Part shown: positions 7,498-13,497 of the stretch, piece after piece | Layout of the letters: the number at the start of each line of letters is the position of its first letter | Numbering within the stretch: the first letter of the stretch is position 1 | NCBI GenBank assembly: GCA_903923795.1 | Contig: CAIXYX010000026.1 | Span: 1-27,311, forward strand | DNA: 27,311 nucleotides | Direction: 5' to 3' | Source of the DNA: an uncultured Microcaldota archaeon | Lineage (GTDB): Archaea; Micrarchaeota; Micrarchaeia; Anstonellales; Anstonellaceae | Notes under the pieces: model-generated | Seen by the model: only the letters and a program-made list of their open reading frames with translations | What the model was told of the DNA's origin: nothing | The model's database searches: none | Program-made: the position numbers and the translations under genes

Positions 7498-8172
7498 TTA
7501 TTTGGCTTTCGTGTCGCTCTTCTCTTTCTTGGCTTTCTCGCCCTTGGCCTCTTTGGCAGACTTCTCCTTGGGCGCTTTTTCGCCCTTCTCGGACTTTTCC
7601 TCTTTCTCTTTCTCGACCTTAGAGGATTTCACCAATTCCGCTGCGGCCTCGCCTTCAGCGGCAGATGCGTCGAGAGGGGTTTCGGCCTTGGCCGCCTTCT
7701 CTTTCGCTTTTGAGGAGGATTTGGACTTCTTTCCTTCCTCCTCGCCTTTGCCGGCTTCGGCGGCCGGGACTTCGGGCTCGCCGCCTATGGGGGCGTGCTC
7801 GCCCTCCACTTTCGGTTCGGGCGGGGCGACCATCTTGGTGCGGAATTTTCCTATGAGCTCAAGAACTTTTGTGAGTTTGTCGGGCGCCAAGGTTATTCGG
7901 TCTTTGAGAAGCACGGCCTGCAATGTGGAGAGATGCGCGGGCAGGATGTCGACTATCTTGGTGATGGTTTCGGGTTTGAGGGTGTCGTATTCGGCCAACT
8001 CTCCCATCAGCTTGTCGGCGTCGGCGGGAGTGAGTTTGGCGAATTTGCGCGCATATTCGAGCGAGGTCTGCTGCTCGTAGCCGAAGTCGGGCTCGCCAGA
8101 GCGCTGCTCGAGTATGGCGCGCACGTGCGGCAGGCTGACCGGTTTGGCTCCATCGATCTTGCGACCCAGCAT
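7498..8172 (-). CDS. rpoF: RNA polymerase subunit Rpo4 (RpoF) with long charged tail
   Basis: Archaeal Rpo4 forms the stalk of RNA polymerase with Rpo7. The first 115 residues match the family: MLGRKIDG at the start corresponds to the usual MIGxKI, then GYEQQTSLEYARKFAKL and the helix-rich ETITKIVDILPAHLSTLQAVL region. I chose the ATG at 8172 because it gives the family N-terminus and follows GGAGGGAG by a few nt; the in-frame ATG at 8193 would add seven residues. Residues 116-224 are a low-complexity Lys/Glu/Ala/Ser tail, about doubling the usual length (about 110-120 residues). The tail is probably disordered and mixed-charge. It sits in the L21e-RpoF-DUF655 operon. Confidence 0.93.
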   Translation of the reverse strand: MLGRKIDGAKPVSLPHVRAILEQRSGEPDFGYEQQTSLEYARKFAKLTPADADKLMGELAEYDTLKPETITKIVDILPAHLSTLQAVLLKDRITLAPDKLTKVLELIGKFRTKMVAPPEPKVEGEHAPIGGEPEVPAAEAGKGEEEGKKSKSSSKAKEKAAKAETPLDASAAEGEAAAELVKSSKVEKEKEEKSEKGEKAPKEKSAKEAKGEKAKKEKSDTKAK

Positions 8173-8264
8173 CCCAATCTCCCTCCAATTCATTTTGACA
8201 TGGACAGAATATGGCGCCCGCCCTATTTAGGCGTTTGCCTCATAAAAAGCGAAAAAACACTGAT

Positions 8265-8525
8265 TCAAGCCCTGACTATGCGCAGATGTTGGCCCGGCAC
8301 GATGAGCAGTTTCAGGGCATTGCCGTCCTGCACCTCTATCTCGTAAGACTTGCCGCGCTCGCCTGTGATTGTGCCTACTTTACCGCGGTAGCGGGGGTGA
8401 GGCATGCCATCGAACTGCGACTGGTGGTCGAGCGCCACCCTATCCCCGACATGGTATTTGCGCACGATTTGCGCGACGGAGAGTTTGCGCTGCGACATAC
8501 CCAGATTGCGGGAGCGTTTGGACAT
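8265..8525 (-). CDS. rpl21e: Ribosomal protein L21e
   Basis: A large ribosomal subunit protein found in archaea and eukaryotes. It has 86 residues from the ATG at 8525, slightly shorter than common archaeal forms (about 95). A basic N-terminus (MSKRSRNLGMSQRKLSV) is followed by the SH3-like beta barrel: YHVGDRVALD, GMPHPRYRGKVGTITGERGK and a final LIVPGQHLRIV, all family hallmarks. The frame is open to 8597, but the TATA box centred about 24 nt before 8525 and the family start both support this start. It is first gene of the L21e-rpoF-DUF655 operon. Confidence 0.95.
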   Translation of the reverse strand: MSKRSRNLGMSQRKLSVAQIVRKYHVGDRVALDHQSQFDGMPHPRYRGKVGTITGERGKSYEIEVQDGNALKLLIVPGQHLRIVRA

Positions 8526-8544
8526 CTTTCCCAATGAGCGTCTC

Positions 8545-8552
8545 ATATATAT
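8545..8552 (-). promoter_or_regulatory. TATA box for the L21e operon
   Basis: ATATATAT is centred about 24 nt upstream of the L21e ATG at 8525, the leaderless arrangement. It is one of the strongest TATA matches in the window, in keeping with a highly expressed ribosomal operon. Confidence 0.7.
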
Positions 8553-8663
8553 CACCGTAAAACTTACAGGTTCGCACATATCAGGCCATTTTGGCAAATA
8601 AGTGTTAGATAAATCGTTGAGTGCCCAGACCTTTAAAAAGGTTACCGTTCAGGGTAATATACT

Positions 8664-8671
8664 TATAAATA
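8664..8671 (+). promoter_or_regulatory. TATA box for the TBP gene
   Basis: TATAAATA lies about 27-34 nt upstream of the GTG at 8698. A second possible element, CTTTAAAAAG at 8631-8640, lies about 30 nt further upstream and could be an extra TBP-binding site. The L21e and TBP promoters share a divergent region of about 170 bp. Confidence 0.65.
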
Positions 8672-8697
8672 AAGTTTGAATTGATCTGGTGGTTTGC

Positions 8698-9276
8698 GTG
8701 AAAAAAGGTCTTATCGGCAAGCCGACATTCAAAATCGAGAATATCGTCTCCTCGGCCAACTTGGAGATGGACCTCGACCTCTACGCCATCGCCTACAAGG
8801 TGCACGATGTGGAATACGAGCCCGAGCAGTTCCCGGGCGCCATTTTCAAGCTCAAAGAGCCCAAAAGCTCGCTTCTGCTTTTTAAAAACGGCAAAATCAT
8901 CTGCACAGGCTGCAAAAATGAGAAAGAGGTGCAGACTGCCATAGAAAAGACGCAGAAGATGATGTTCCTCTATGCCAAGAATGCGAAGAAGGGCAAACCG
9001 ACCTTTAGAATCGAGAATATCGTTGCCTCGGCTGCATTTAATGTGGAATTGGACTTGTACGGCATTGCGGCCAAGATAAAAGAGGTCGAATATGAGCCTG
9101 AGCAGTTCCCGGGCGCCATTTTCAAGATAAAAGACCCGAAAAGCTCGCTTCTGCTTTTTAAGAACGGTAAAATCATCTGCACAGGCTGCAAGTCGGAGAA
9201 AGAGGTGCAGGCCGCTTTGGACAAGACGGCGCACATCATGCAGCCGTTTGCAAGCGTGCTGGTGAAGAAGGATTAG
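8698..9276 (+). CDS. tbp: TATA-box-binding protein (TBP)
   Basis: The archaeal general transcription factor that binds and bends the TATA box and recruits TFB. From the GTG at 8698 (GGTGG about 6 nt upstream) it has 192 residues; a GTG at 8689 is also in frame. Two direct repeats form the saddle: GKPTFKIENIV with EYEPEQFPGAIFK and SSLLLFKNGKIICTGCK, then GKPTFRIENIV with the same two core segments. The phenylalanines of QFPG and LLLF, which kink DNA, are present in both halves. The two repeats are about 77% identical (61 of 79 residues by hand alignment), well above the roughly 40% usual for TBP. A membrane-anchored TPR-like gene follows after 10 nt. Confidence 0.95.
   Translation: MKKGLIGKPTFKIENIVSSANLEMDLDLYAIAYKVHDVEYEPEQFPGAIFKLKEPKSSLLLFKNGKIICTGCKNEKEVQTAIEKTQKMMFLYAKNAKKGKPTFRIENIVASAAFNVELDLYGIAAKIKEVEYEPEQFPGAIFKIKDPKSSLLLFKNGKIICTGCKSEKEVQAALDKTAHIMQPFASVLVKKD
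8821..8934 (+). repeat. TBP internal direct repeat, copy 1
   Basis: This 114-bp stretch in the first half of the TBP gene aligns without gaps to 9097-9210 in the second half, with 11 mismatches by hand count (about 90% identity). It includes a stretch of 53 bp with only two differences. Confidence 0.85.
9097..9210 (+). repeat. TBP internal direct repeat, copy 2
   Basis: Second copy of the 114-bp repeat that begins at 8821. Identity at synonymous positions exceeds what selection on the protein needs, which suggests recent duplication or gene conversion. Confidence 0.85.
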
Positions 9277-9286
9277 AGATGAGGCT

Positions 9287-9895
9287 ATGGAAAAGAAATG
9301 GCTCATCGCTCTTGTTGTTATCGTCTGCCTTGCGCTTATCGGAGGATTCTTTTACATTCAATGGGACAGACAAAACCAGCTCAAGAACCATACTGCATTG
9401 CTAAATCAGTATTATTATCAAGGTCAATATGACAAAGCTCAGTCCGAGGTCCAGGCACTCATAGCCCTTCAACCCGACAATGCCACACTTTATCTGATGG
9501 AAGCCGGAATATCCTGCGCAAAGAAAGACTGGCCGGCCATGTTGAGTGAATATGAACAGGCATTATCCAAAAACAACGGAAATTTCAGCCAAGATTATAC
9601 CGAGAGCCTGCTTGTCACCCGCTCGCTGTTGGATTATAAGACTGGGAATTACCAAGGGGCCATCGACACATCCACTCCGATTCTGGCGACCTGCTCAGAG
9701 AGATGTAGTGCAGTCCATTACATCCGAGGGATGTCATATTACAAGTTGGGACAGATGGATTCGGCTGCGAATGAGATGATGACAGCCGAGTCACTTACAG
9801 GTGGACAGATACTGAATAGAACTGACCCGAATTTCGAATCTAAGTTAACAGAACTTATTTCTCAGCACGAACAGTGGCAAATCACTTGCCCTTGA
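9287..9895 (+). CDS. Membrane-anchored TPR-like protein
   Basis: 202 residues from the ATG at 9287. A single N-terminal hydrophobic segment (about residues 5-24) after a Lys pair reads as an uncleaved signal anchor, with the rest probably outside. The remainder looks like tetratricopeptide repeats: LLNQYYYQGQYDKAQSEVQA and YIRGMSYYKLGQMDSAANEM carry the small/aromatic spacing of TPR helices. Four cysteines (two in the TCSERC segment) could form disulfides. The gene starts 10 nt after the TBP stop and is probably co-transcribed. That is an odd pairing with no functional link I can see. Composition is more A+T-rich than TBP. Confidence 0.75.
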   Translation: MEKKWLIALVVIVCLALIGGFFYIQWDRQNQLKNHTALLNQYYYQGQYDKAQSEVQALIALQPDNATLYLMEAGISCAKKDWPAMLSEYEQALSKNNGNFSQDYTESLLVTRSLLDYKTGNYQGAIDTSTPILATCSERCSAVHYIRGMSYYKLGQMDSAANEMMTAESLTGGQILNRTDPNFESKLTELISQHEQWQITCP

Positions 9896-9903
9896 TTTTT
9901 TCT
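9889..9903 (+). terminator. T-run after the TBP-TPR operon
   Basis: A TTTTTT run directly at and after the stop codon at 9895, in the 27-nt gap before the convergent gene at 9923, fits an archaeal oligo-T terminator. Confidence 0.4.
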
Positions 9904-9922
9904 CCTGAAGATTTAGTCCGAT

Positions 9923-10111
9923 TTATTTCGGCGCCTGTCTCTTGAATCGGGTTATACCGTCAACCCCCGGAAGTTCCATCCGTTTCTTCATGCGTTTGCG
10001 CTCAACGCGACGGATTTCGGCTTCTGTCTCCTCAAACGTATTGGAAGAGCCAGCGGCCAACCGCTCCATCTCGGCAATCGACTCACGGGCGGCCTTGGAT
10101 ATTTTCTTCAT
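9923..10111 (-). CDS. Small charged helical protein next to GNAT gene
   Basis: Not recognised. 62 residues, strongly charged (RRVERKRMKKRMELPGVDG near the C-terminal half), probably one or two helices with a basic end. The ATG at 10111 follows AGGGTGA by a few nt, a good ribosome-binding site, and it starts 12 nt after the GNAT stop, so it is very probably expressed with it. It could be a small partner or antitoxin of the acetyltransferase, or a nucleic-acid-binding peptide. No ribbon-helix-helix signature is clear. Confidence 0.6.
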   Translation of the reverse strand: MKKISKAARESIAEMERLAAGSSNTFEETEAEIRRVERKRMKKRMELPGVDGITRFKRQAPK

Positions 10112-10123
10112 AATTTCACCCTA

Positions 10124-10672
10124 TCACGGCAACTCTAGATAGAGCGGGACCGTCTCGCGGTCTTTCGCAATCTCCGCGCACGGGAGGAATCCTTTCCTGG
10201 TGTACCATCCGATGGTCCGTTCATTCGTTTTCGCGTGGACGACCAGATGAGTGCAGCCGGCCGATTTGCGTATGCCAAGAGCCACACCGACGGCATGATC
10301 CAGAAGGAATCCGGCGCCGCCCCGGCCCTCCTCTGATTTGTCGGTCGCCAGCTTGCCGACCAGCAACGCCGGGAATTGGTGGGGGAAAATTTTGGGGTAT
10401 TCACGCAAAGGACGACCTTGCAATTTGAACTCTTTGGTATCGGTCACTCTAAGTGAACCAGTAGCCAATGCGAGGTAAGAGATGACACGATCCTCGGATT
10501 TTGGCAAGAGGAGATAGGTCATGCCTAAATGGAGTCTCTGGTAGGCGATCGCATCATTTCTGAGATAATCGTTGAGCTCGTCGCTATCGCATTTGAAACG
10601 GCTCAGGAGAGGGAGATGCTTCTCGTCCAAGGCTGAGATACAGACTTCGTCTGAGGAATATTTTTCTGGCAC
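10124..10672 (-). CDS. GNAT acetyltransferase, TacT-like
   Basis: A GNAT-fold N-acetyltransferase resembling the toxin branch that acetylates aminoacyl-tRNA (TacT/AtaT-like). Features: FKCDSDELNDYLRNDA near the start (family FxCxxxxLxxFL), VISYLALATGSL, LLVGKLATDKSEEGRGGAGFLLDHA with the acetyl-CoA-binding RGGAG (family Q/RxxGxG/A), and WYTRKGF with the conserved Tyr and GF. I chose the GTG at 10672 because the 47-residue ORF upstream ends 11 nt before it and the protein is then 182 residues; the frame is open to an ATG at 10762, which would overlap that ORF. The setting between two small ORFs suggests a toxin-antitoxin-like unit, but the substrate is unknown. Confidence 0.8.
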   Translation of the reverse strand: MPEKYSSDEVCISALDEKHLPLLSRFKCDSDELNDYLRNDAIAYQRLHLGMTYLLLPKSEDRVISYLALATGSLRVTDTKEFKLQGRPLREYPKIFPHQFPALLVGKLATDKSEEGRGGAGFLLDHAVGVALGIRKSAGCTHLVVHAKTNERTIGWYTRKGFLPCAEIAKDRETVPLYLELP

Positions 10673-10683
10673 AGGCGCACGAC

Positions 10684-10827
10684 CTAGCGAAGCTCGATTT
10701 TGAGGTTTTTGGCCCTCTCCACCGTCGCATCGCGTGCCGGATTCGGTGTCTTGGCTAACCATCGGGCCAGAAACTCGCCCGAGTGTTTCGCATCCAGTTC
10801 CACAATGTATTCGATGGGTTTTGCCAT
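10684..10827 (-). CDS. 47-residue protein upstream of GNAT; possible antitoxin
   Basis: A short ORF starting at ATG 10827: MAKPIEYIVELDA at the N-terminus, then SGEFLARWLAKTPNPARDAT and a basic end NLKIELR. It was not recognised. It ends 11 nt before the GTG proposed for the acetyltransferase, on the same strand. The position (small protein directly before a TacT-like GNAT) is that of an antitoxin, although classical partners are ribbon-helix-helix proteins of about 90 residues. An N-terminal beta strand followed by a helix is plausible. Candidate TATA elements lie at 10844-10853 and 10861-10870. Confidence 0.55.
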   Translation of the reverse strand: MAKPIEYIVELDAKHSGEFLARWLAKTPNPARDATVERAKNLKIELR

Positions 10828-10843
10828 AGTCTTCGCCTAGGTG

Positions 10844-10853
10844 TTATGATATC
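10844..10853 (-). promoter_or_regulatory. Possible promoter of the GNAT cassette
   Basis: The minus strand reads GATATCATAAC about 20 nt upstream of the ATG at 10827, and CTTAATAAG about 35 nt upstream. Either could be the TATA element; spacing favours the distal one for a short leader. Confidence 0.35.
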
Positions 10854-10922
10854 TCTTCCCGACTTATTAAGGCTTCGCAGGTGGGTTTCCGGTGGGTTCC
10901 GGTGCTTTTTACTGAGATGAAA

Positions 10923-11765
10923 TTAGCCTTTATTCGACATCACGGCATGCGCGTCTTCTCTCAATTTCTCCATCTCCCGCTCGGACAATCCTATTTTTTT
11001 CAAACGCTCATTTGGCGTTGCAGCATACTCCTTGACCAGAATTATTCCCGCGGCATGCAGCAAATCGAAAGTTCGCCGATTCAGGCTTGGCAAAATTGTG
11101 AGTGGATAGAGCTTATTCTCCTCGATTCGAACCTGTATGCTCTCGTGCGCTGGGAAACCCCACCCTAAGAGCTTGAGGCCGACGCAGTCGGAATAGGCGA
11201 TGGCATCGGAAGAGAATTTCGTGTTGGTGGCAAGCCACACCGAATCTATGGATGAGTCTTGAGCGTGGATGTCCAAGAAGCGCGCCCAAGAGTAAAGAGC
11301 CGACTGCACGTGGCAGCGCATGTATGGGGCATTGTGGAATTTGCATTCTACGATGGCTTTGGTGGCCGCATGCATCGGAATAGGAGGACGGTGAGCGACG
11401 ACATCGACTTCGTGTTTTACGCAACGGCCCGGAATGATTTGTCTAAGCTCGGTGACATAACCTCTTCCCTTGAGAAGCGAGCCGACGAAAGTCTCGAATG
11501 GGTATCCGTCTGGCCCCAGTTTCATGAGAGCGGTTTTCAGCGCGAAGCGGGCGGCTGCGCCGGGGCGCAATTCTCGTAATTCAGCAAAAGCTAACTGATA
11601 AATTTTTGAGGAGGAGATGTTTGGATAGACGCGCGACTTCATTGATTCGATTACTTCTTCGCATAAAGTCCGCGACGCGCCAGCGCGGCGCAAGGCCTCG
11701 CTGACTTTGTTGTAGTCTATAGGCTCGAGAGTGCCGTCCGACTTGGTCACCATGAGTTCGGGCAT
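10923..11765 (-). CDS. ATP-cone domain/PD-(D/E)XK nuclease-like protein
   Basis: 280 residues. Residues about 1-88 form an ATP-cone (VTKSDGTLEPIDYNKVSEAL), the nucleotide-sensing domain known from ribonucleotide reductases and NrdR. Residues about 90-200 resemble an Mrr-like restriction endonuclease: YPFETFVGSLLKGRGY, then HEVDVVAH with Asp121, and AIVECKFH with Glu140 and Lys142, giving the D...ExK active site. A C-terminal extension of about 80 residues carries no recognised motif. The architecture (nucleotide-binding cone plus nuclease) is known in prokaryotes but not functionally defined; defence or DNA repair are inferences. A TATA-like element about 27 nt before ATG 11765 suggests a leaderless transcript; ATG 11753 is an alternative. 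Confidence 0.85.
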   Translation of the reverse strand: MPELMVTKSDGTLEPIDYNKVSEALRRAGASRTLCEEVIESMKSRVYPNISSSKIYQLAFAELRELRPGAAARFALKTALMKLGPDGYPFETFVGSLLKGRGYVTELRQIIPGRCVKHEVDVVAHRPPIPMHAATKAIVECKFHNAPYMRCHVQSALYSWARFLDIHAQDSSIDSVWLATNTKFSSDAIAYSDCVGLKLLGWGFPAHESIQVRIEENKLYPLTILPSLNRRTFDLLHAAGIILVKEYAATPNERLKKIGLSEREMEKLREDAHAVMSNKG

Positions 11766-11789
11766 CGTGCCTTGCTTGAAAGCGAATCC

Positions 11790-11796
11790 TTTTAGA
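11790..11796. promoter_or_regulatory. Possible shared TATA element, divergent genes
   Basis: CTAAAAG on the minus strand lies about 27 nt before the nuclease ATG (11765). On the plus strand the same region lies 33-39 nt before the DUF92 ATG (11829). The gap between the divergent genes is only 63 bp, so one element may serve both, or the plus-strand box is elsewhere. Confidence 0.4.
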
Positions 11797-11828
11797 ACTC
11801 GCGCACGTGAGAGCCATTCGGGAGTGTT

Positions 11829-12473
11829 ATGGCCACAAACGCGGCGATGCTTGACAAACTCGGGCTTTCTCTTGCCCTTATAATGGGCGCTGCCGTGCTG
11901 CTTGCCGACTGGCGCGTCGGCCAGTTCCTTTTCTTCCCAATCTTCCTCGTATTTTTGATAGCGTCAGTGACCGTCACCCGCTTCGGCTATTCCAAAAAGC
12001 GCGAGATGGGCCTCTATGAGCACGAGCGCTCATGGGAGAACGTGCTGGCCAACGGCATAGTGGCCGTGATCGCCGCGCTCCTCGCCCCCACAATCGGCAT
12101 CGGCGCATATATAGGTGCTGTGGCGGCTGTCACGGCGGACAAATTCGCCTCCGAACTCGGGGTGCTGGGCGGCACGCCCCACTCGCTTCTGACCTGGAAG
12201 CCTGGCAAAAAAGGCGAGAGCGGATGTGTGTCTGCATTCGGCACGCTCATGAGCCTTGACGGCGGGTTGCTCATCGGAGTGGCCGTACTCGCTCTCATGC
12301 CCACCATAACGCCATGGAAAGCGATTCTCATCGGACTCGTGGGCTTCGGAGGCTCGGCCGCCGATTCAATCGCCGGGGTGCTGGAGGAGCGGGGCATCGG
12401 CAACAAGGCGACGACGAACATCATCTGCTCGGCAGTGGGCGCCCTACTTGGTTGGGCGTTCCTGGGCATATAG
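11829..12473 (+). CDS. DUF92 family integral membrane protein (phytyl-P kinase-like)
   Basis: 214 residues with five or six hydrophobic helices. Conserved DUF92/TIGR00297 features are present: TRFGYSKKREMGLYEHERSW (basic loop), NVLANGIVAVIAAL, AAVTADKFASELGVLGG, and GCVSAFGTLMSLDGG. The plant family member VTE6 phosphorylates phytyl phosphate, and the family is related to CTP-dependent polyprenol kinases; an isoprenoid-phosphate kinase role is therefore reasonable in an archaeon whose lipids are isoprenoid, but it is unproven here. ATG 11829 follows GGGAGTG closely. The next gene begins 11 nt after the stop, so the pair is probably an operon. Confidence 0.85.
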   Translation: MATNAAMLDKLGLSLALIMGAAVLLADWRVGQFLFFPIFLVFLIASVTVTRFGYSKKREMGLYEHERSWENVLANGIVAVIAALLAPTIGIGAYIGAVAAVTADKFASELGVLGGTPHSLLTWKPGKKGESGCVSAFGTLMSLDGGLLIGVAVLALMPTITPWKAILIGLVGFGGSAADSIAGVLEERGIGNKATTNIICSAVGALLGWAFLGI

Positions 12474-12484
12474 GGGGCAGGCAT

Positions 12485-13393
12485 GTGATAACAAGATATA
12501 GATGGACATATGACAAGGCCGCCGCTATCGGAGATGGGGCTGCCGGCGAGCGGAATGAAACAGCTTCCCGCGAGAATGTCGTCGGGCTTTTTCGGCAGTG
12601 GCTGCTCGCATGCGCGCATGAGAAAGGTCTGGATGAGGCGCAGGCGCGCACAGTCATGATGTCTGTTTTGGGCGGGAATTTTCGGGCGGACGGTTCGGTG
12701 CAGCTTCGGCAGGCAAAGCGGCCGGCCATCCATTTGAGCGGGACAGACGCCAAAGAGGCCAAACGGATTGAATCAGCCCTCAATGCCCTGAGCGACAGCT
12801 TGGGGCAGGAGTGGAATCTGGAGGTCATGCTCAAAATCGAGAAAGACGAATTGAGCGGCGCGCTCGCCTATTCCCTTGTGCCGTTCGGCGACAATATTGA
12901 GGTGGAGAACACCCTTGTCGCCCGGAGCAGGGCGAAGATGGCAGAGGATGAGAAGAAGGCAGGCAGGATGACAATAGCTCCGGCGAAGATAAAACTCGCC
13001 CGCGGCAACGAAAAAAACAAAACCAGGAAATCGAAAACAGAGCCTGCGCAGTCGTTCCCATCTGTCCCGTCTTTCCCGGATTCGCCCAATCACCAGCAGG
13101 GGCTGGCCCATCGTTTGTATAATCTTGCCAAACCTCTTGCAAACAAATACCAGCTCAATTTGGAGAGGACTTTTGGCATGGATGAGGCGCGGGAGTGGGT
13201 GGAGGCGTCGAATGGAATCCGGATGAGCCTGCCGCTCAAGAATTCACATGTGGAAGCTTTGGAATTCTATGCGGAATTGGCGGCTGCGCTGGCCGATGAG
13301 AGGTCGAAGGAGCGGGGCTTGCTGACCGAGCCGGTGATAAGCGCGGAGGAGGGAAGCTCGAAATTGAGGGTGGATTTGCGGGGAGAGAAGTGA
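12485..13393 (+). CDS. Hypothetical protein with Lys-rich linker
   Basis: Not recognised. 302 residues from the GTG at 12485, which follows AGGGGG with a 6-7 nt spacer and comes 11 nt after the DUF92 stop. The frame is open upstream to 12314 but that part is antiparallel-frame noise inside DUF92. Two parts are visible: residues about 1-145 mix helices and strands (FRQWLLACAHEKGLDEAQAR, then LEVMLKIEKDELSGALAYSL), and residues about 200-302 are a second helical part (HRLYNLAKPLANKYQLNLER). A charged linker rich in Lys, Ala and Ser/Pro joins them. There is no signal peptide or membrane helix, so it is probably cytoplasmic. Confidence 0.7.
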   Translation: MITRYRWTYDKAAAIGDGAAGERNETASRENVVGLFRQWLLACAHEKGLDEAQARTVMMSVLGGNFRADGSVQLRQAKRPAIHLSGTDAKEAKRIESALNALSDSLGQEWNLEVMLKIEKDELSGALAYSLVPFGDNIEVENTLVARSRAKMAEDEKKAGRMTIAPAKIKLARGNEKNKTRKSKTEPAQSFPSVPSFPDSPNHQQGLAHRLYNLAKPLANKYQLNLERTFGMDEAREWVEASNGIRMSLPLKNSHVEALEFYAELAAALADERSKERGLLTEPVISAEEGSSKLRVDLRGEK

Positions 13394-13454
13394 GAGAAAT
13401 TGATTGGAGAAACAAGGGGAATAGGGGCGGATAAACGAGGGCGCGCAGACGATG

Positions 13455-13464
13455 GATTTAATAA
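13455..13464 (+). promoter_or_regulatory. TATA-like element before the giant gene
   Basis: ATTTAATAAT is centred about 38 nt upstream of ATG 13498. It predicts a short leader of roughly 10-15 nt that would contain the GAGG ribosome-binding site at 13487-13490. Confidence 0.5.
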
Positions 13465-13497
13465 TGCTCAATCAGTTCGAGAACACGCGAGGTTGGA

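Noticed and set aside
7502..8080. Plus-strand Ser/Phe-rich frame of 192 codons opposite rpoF
   Set aside because: It is the antisense reading of the Lys/Glu tail, giving Phe/Ser/Leu repeats. No promoter or motif.
8626..8641. CCTTTAAAAAGG-like element as a terminator or regulator
   Set aside because: It may be a second TATA-like site upstream of TBP, but evidence is too thin for a separate feature.
8605..9306. Minus-strand frame of 233 codons opposite TBP
   Set aside because: Its internal repeats only reflect the two TBP repeats; TBP is unambiguous on the plus strand.
10673..10762. Longer N-terminus of the GNAT protein from ATG 10762
   Set aside because: It would overlap most of the 47-residue ORF, and the extra sequence (Gly/Gln/Arg-rich) does not match GNAT proteins. 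It remains possible if that ORF is not real.
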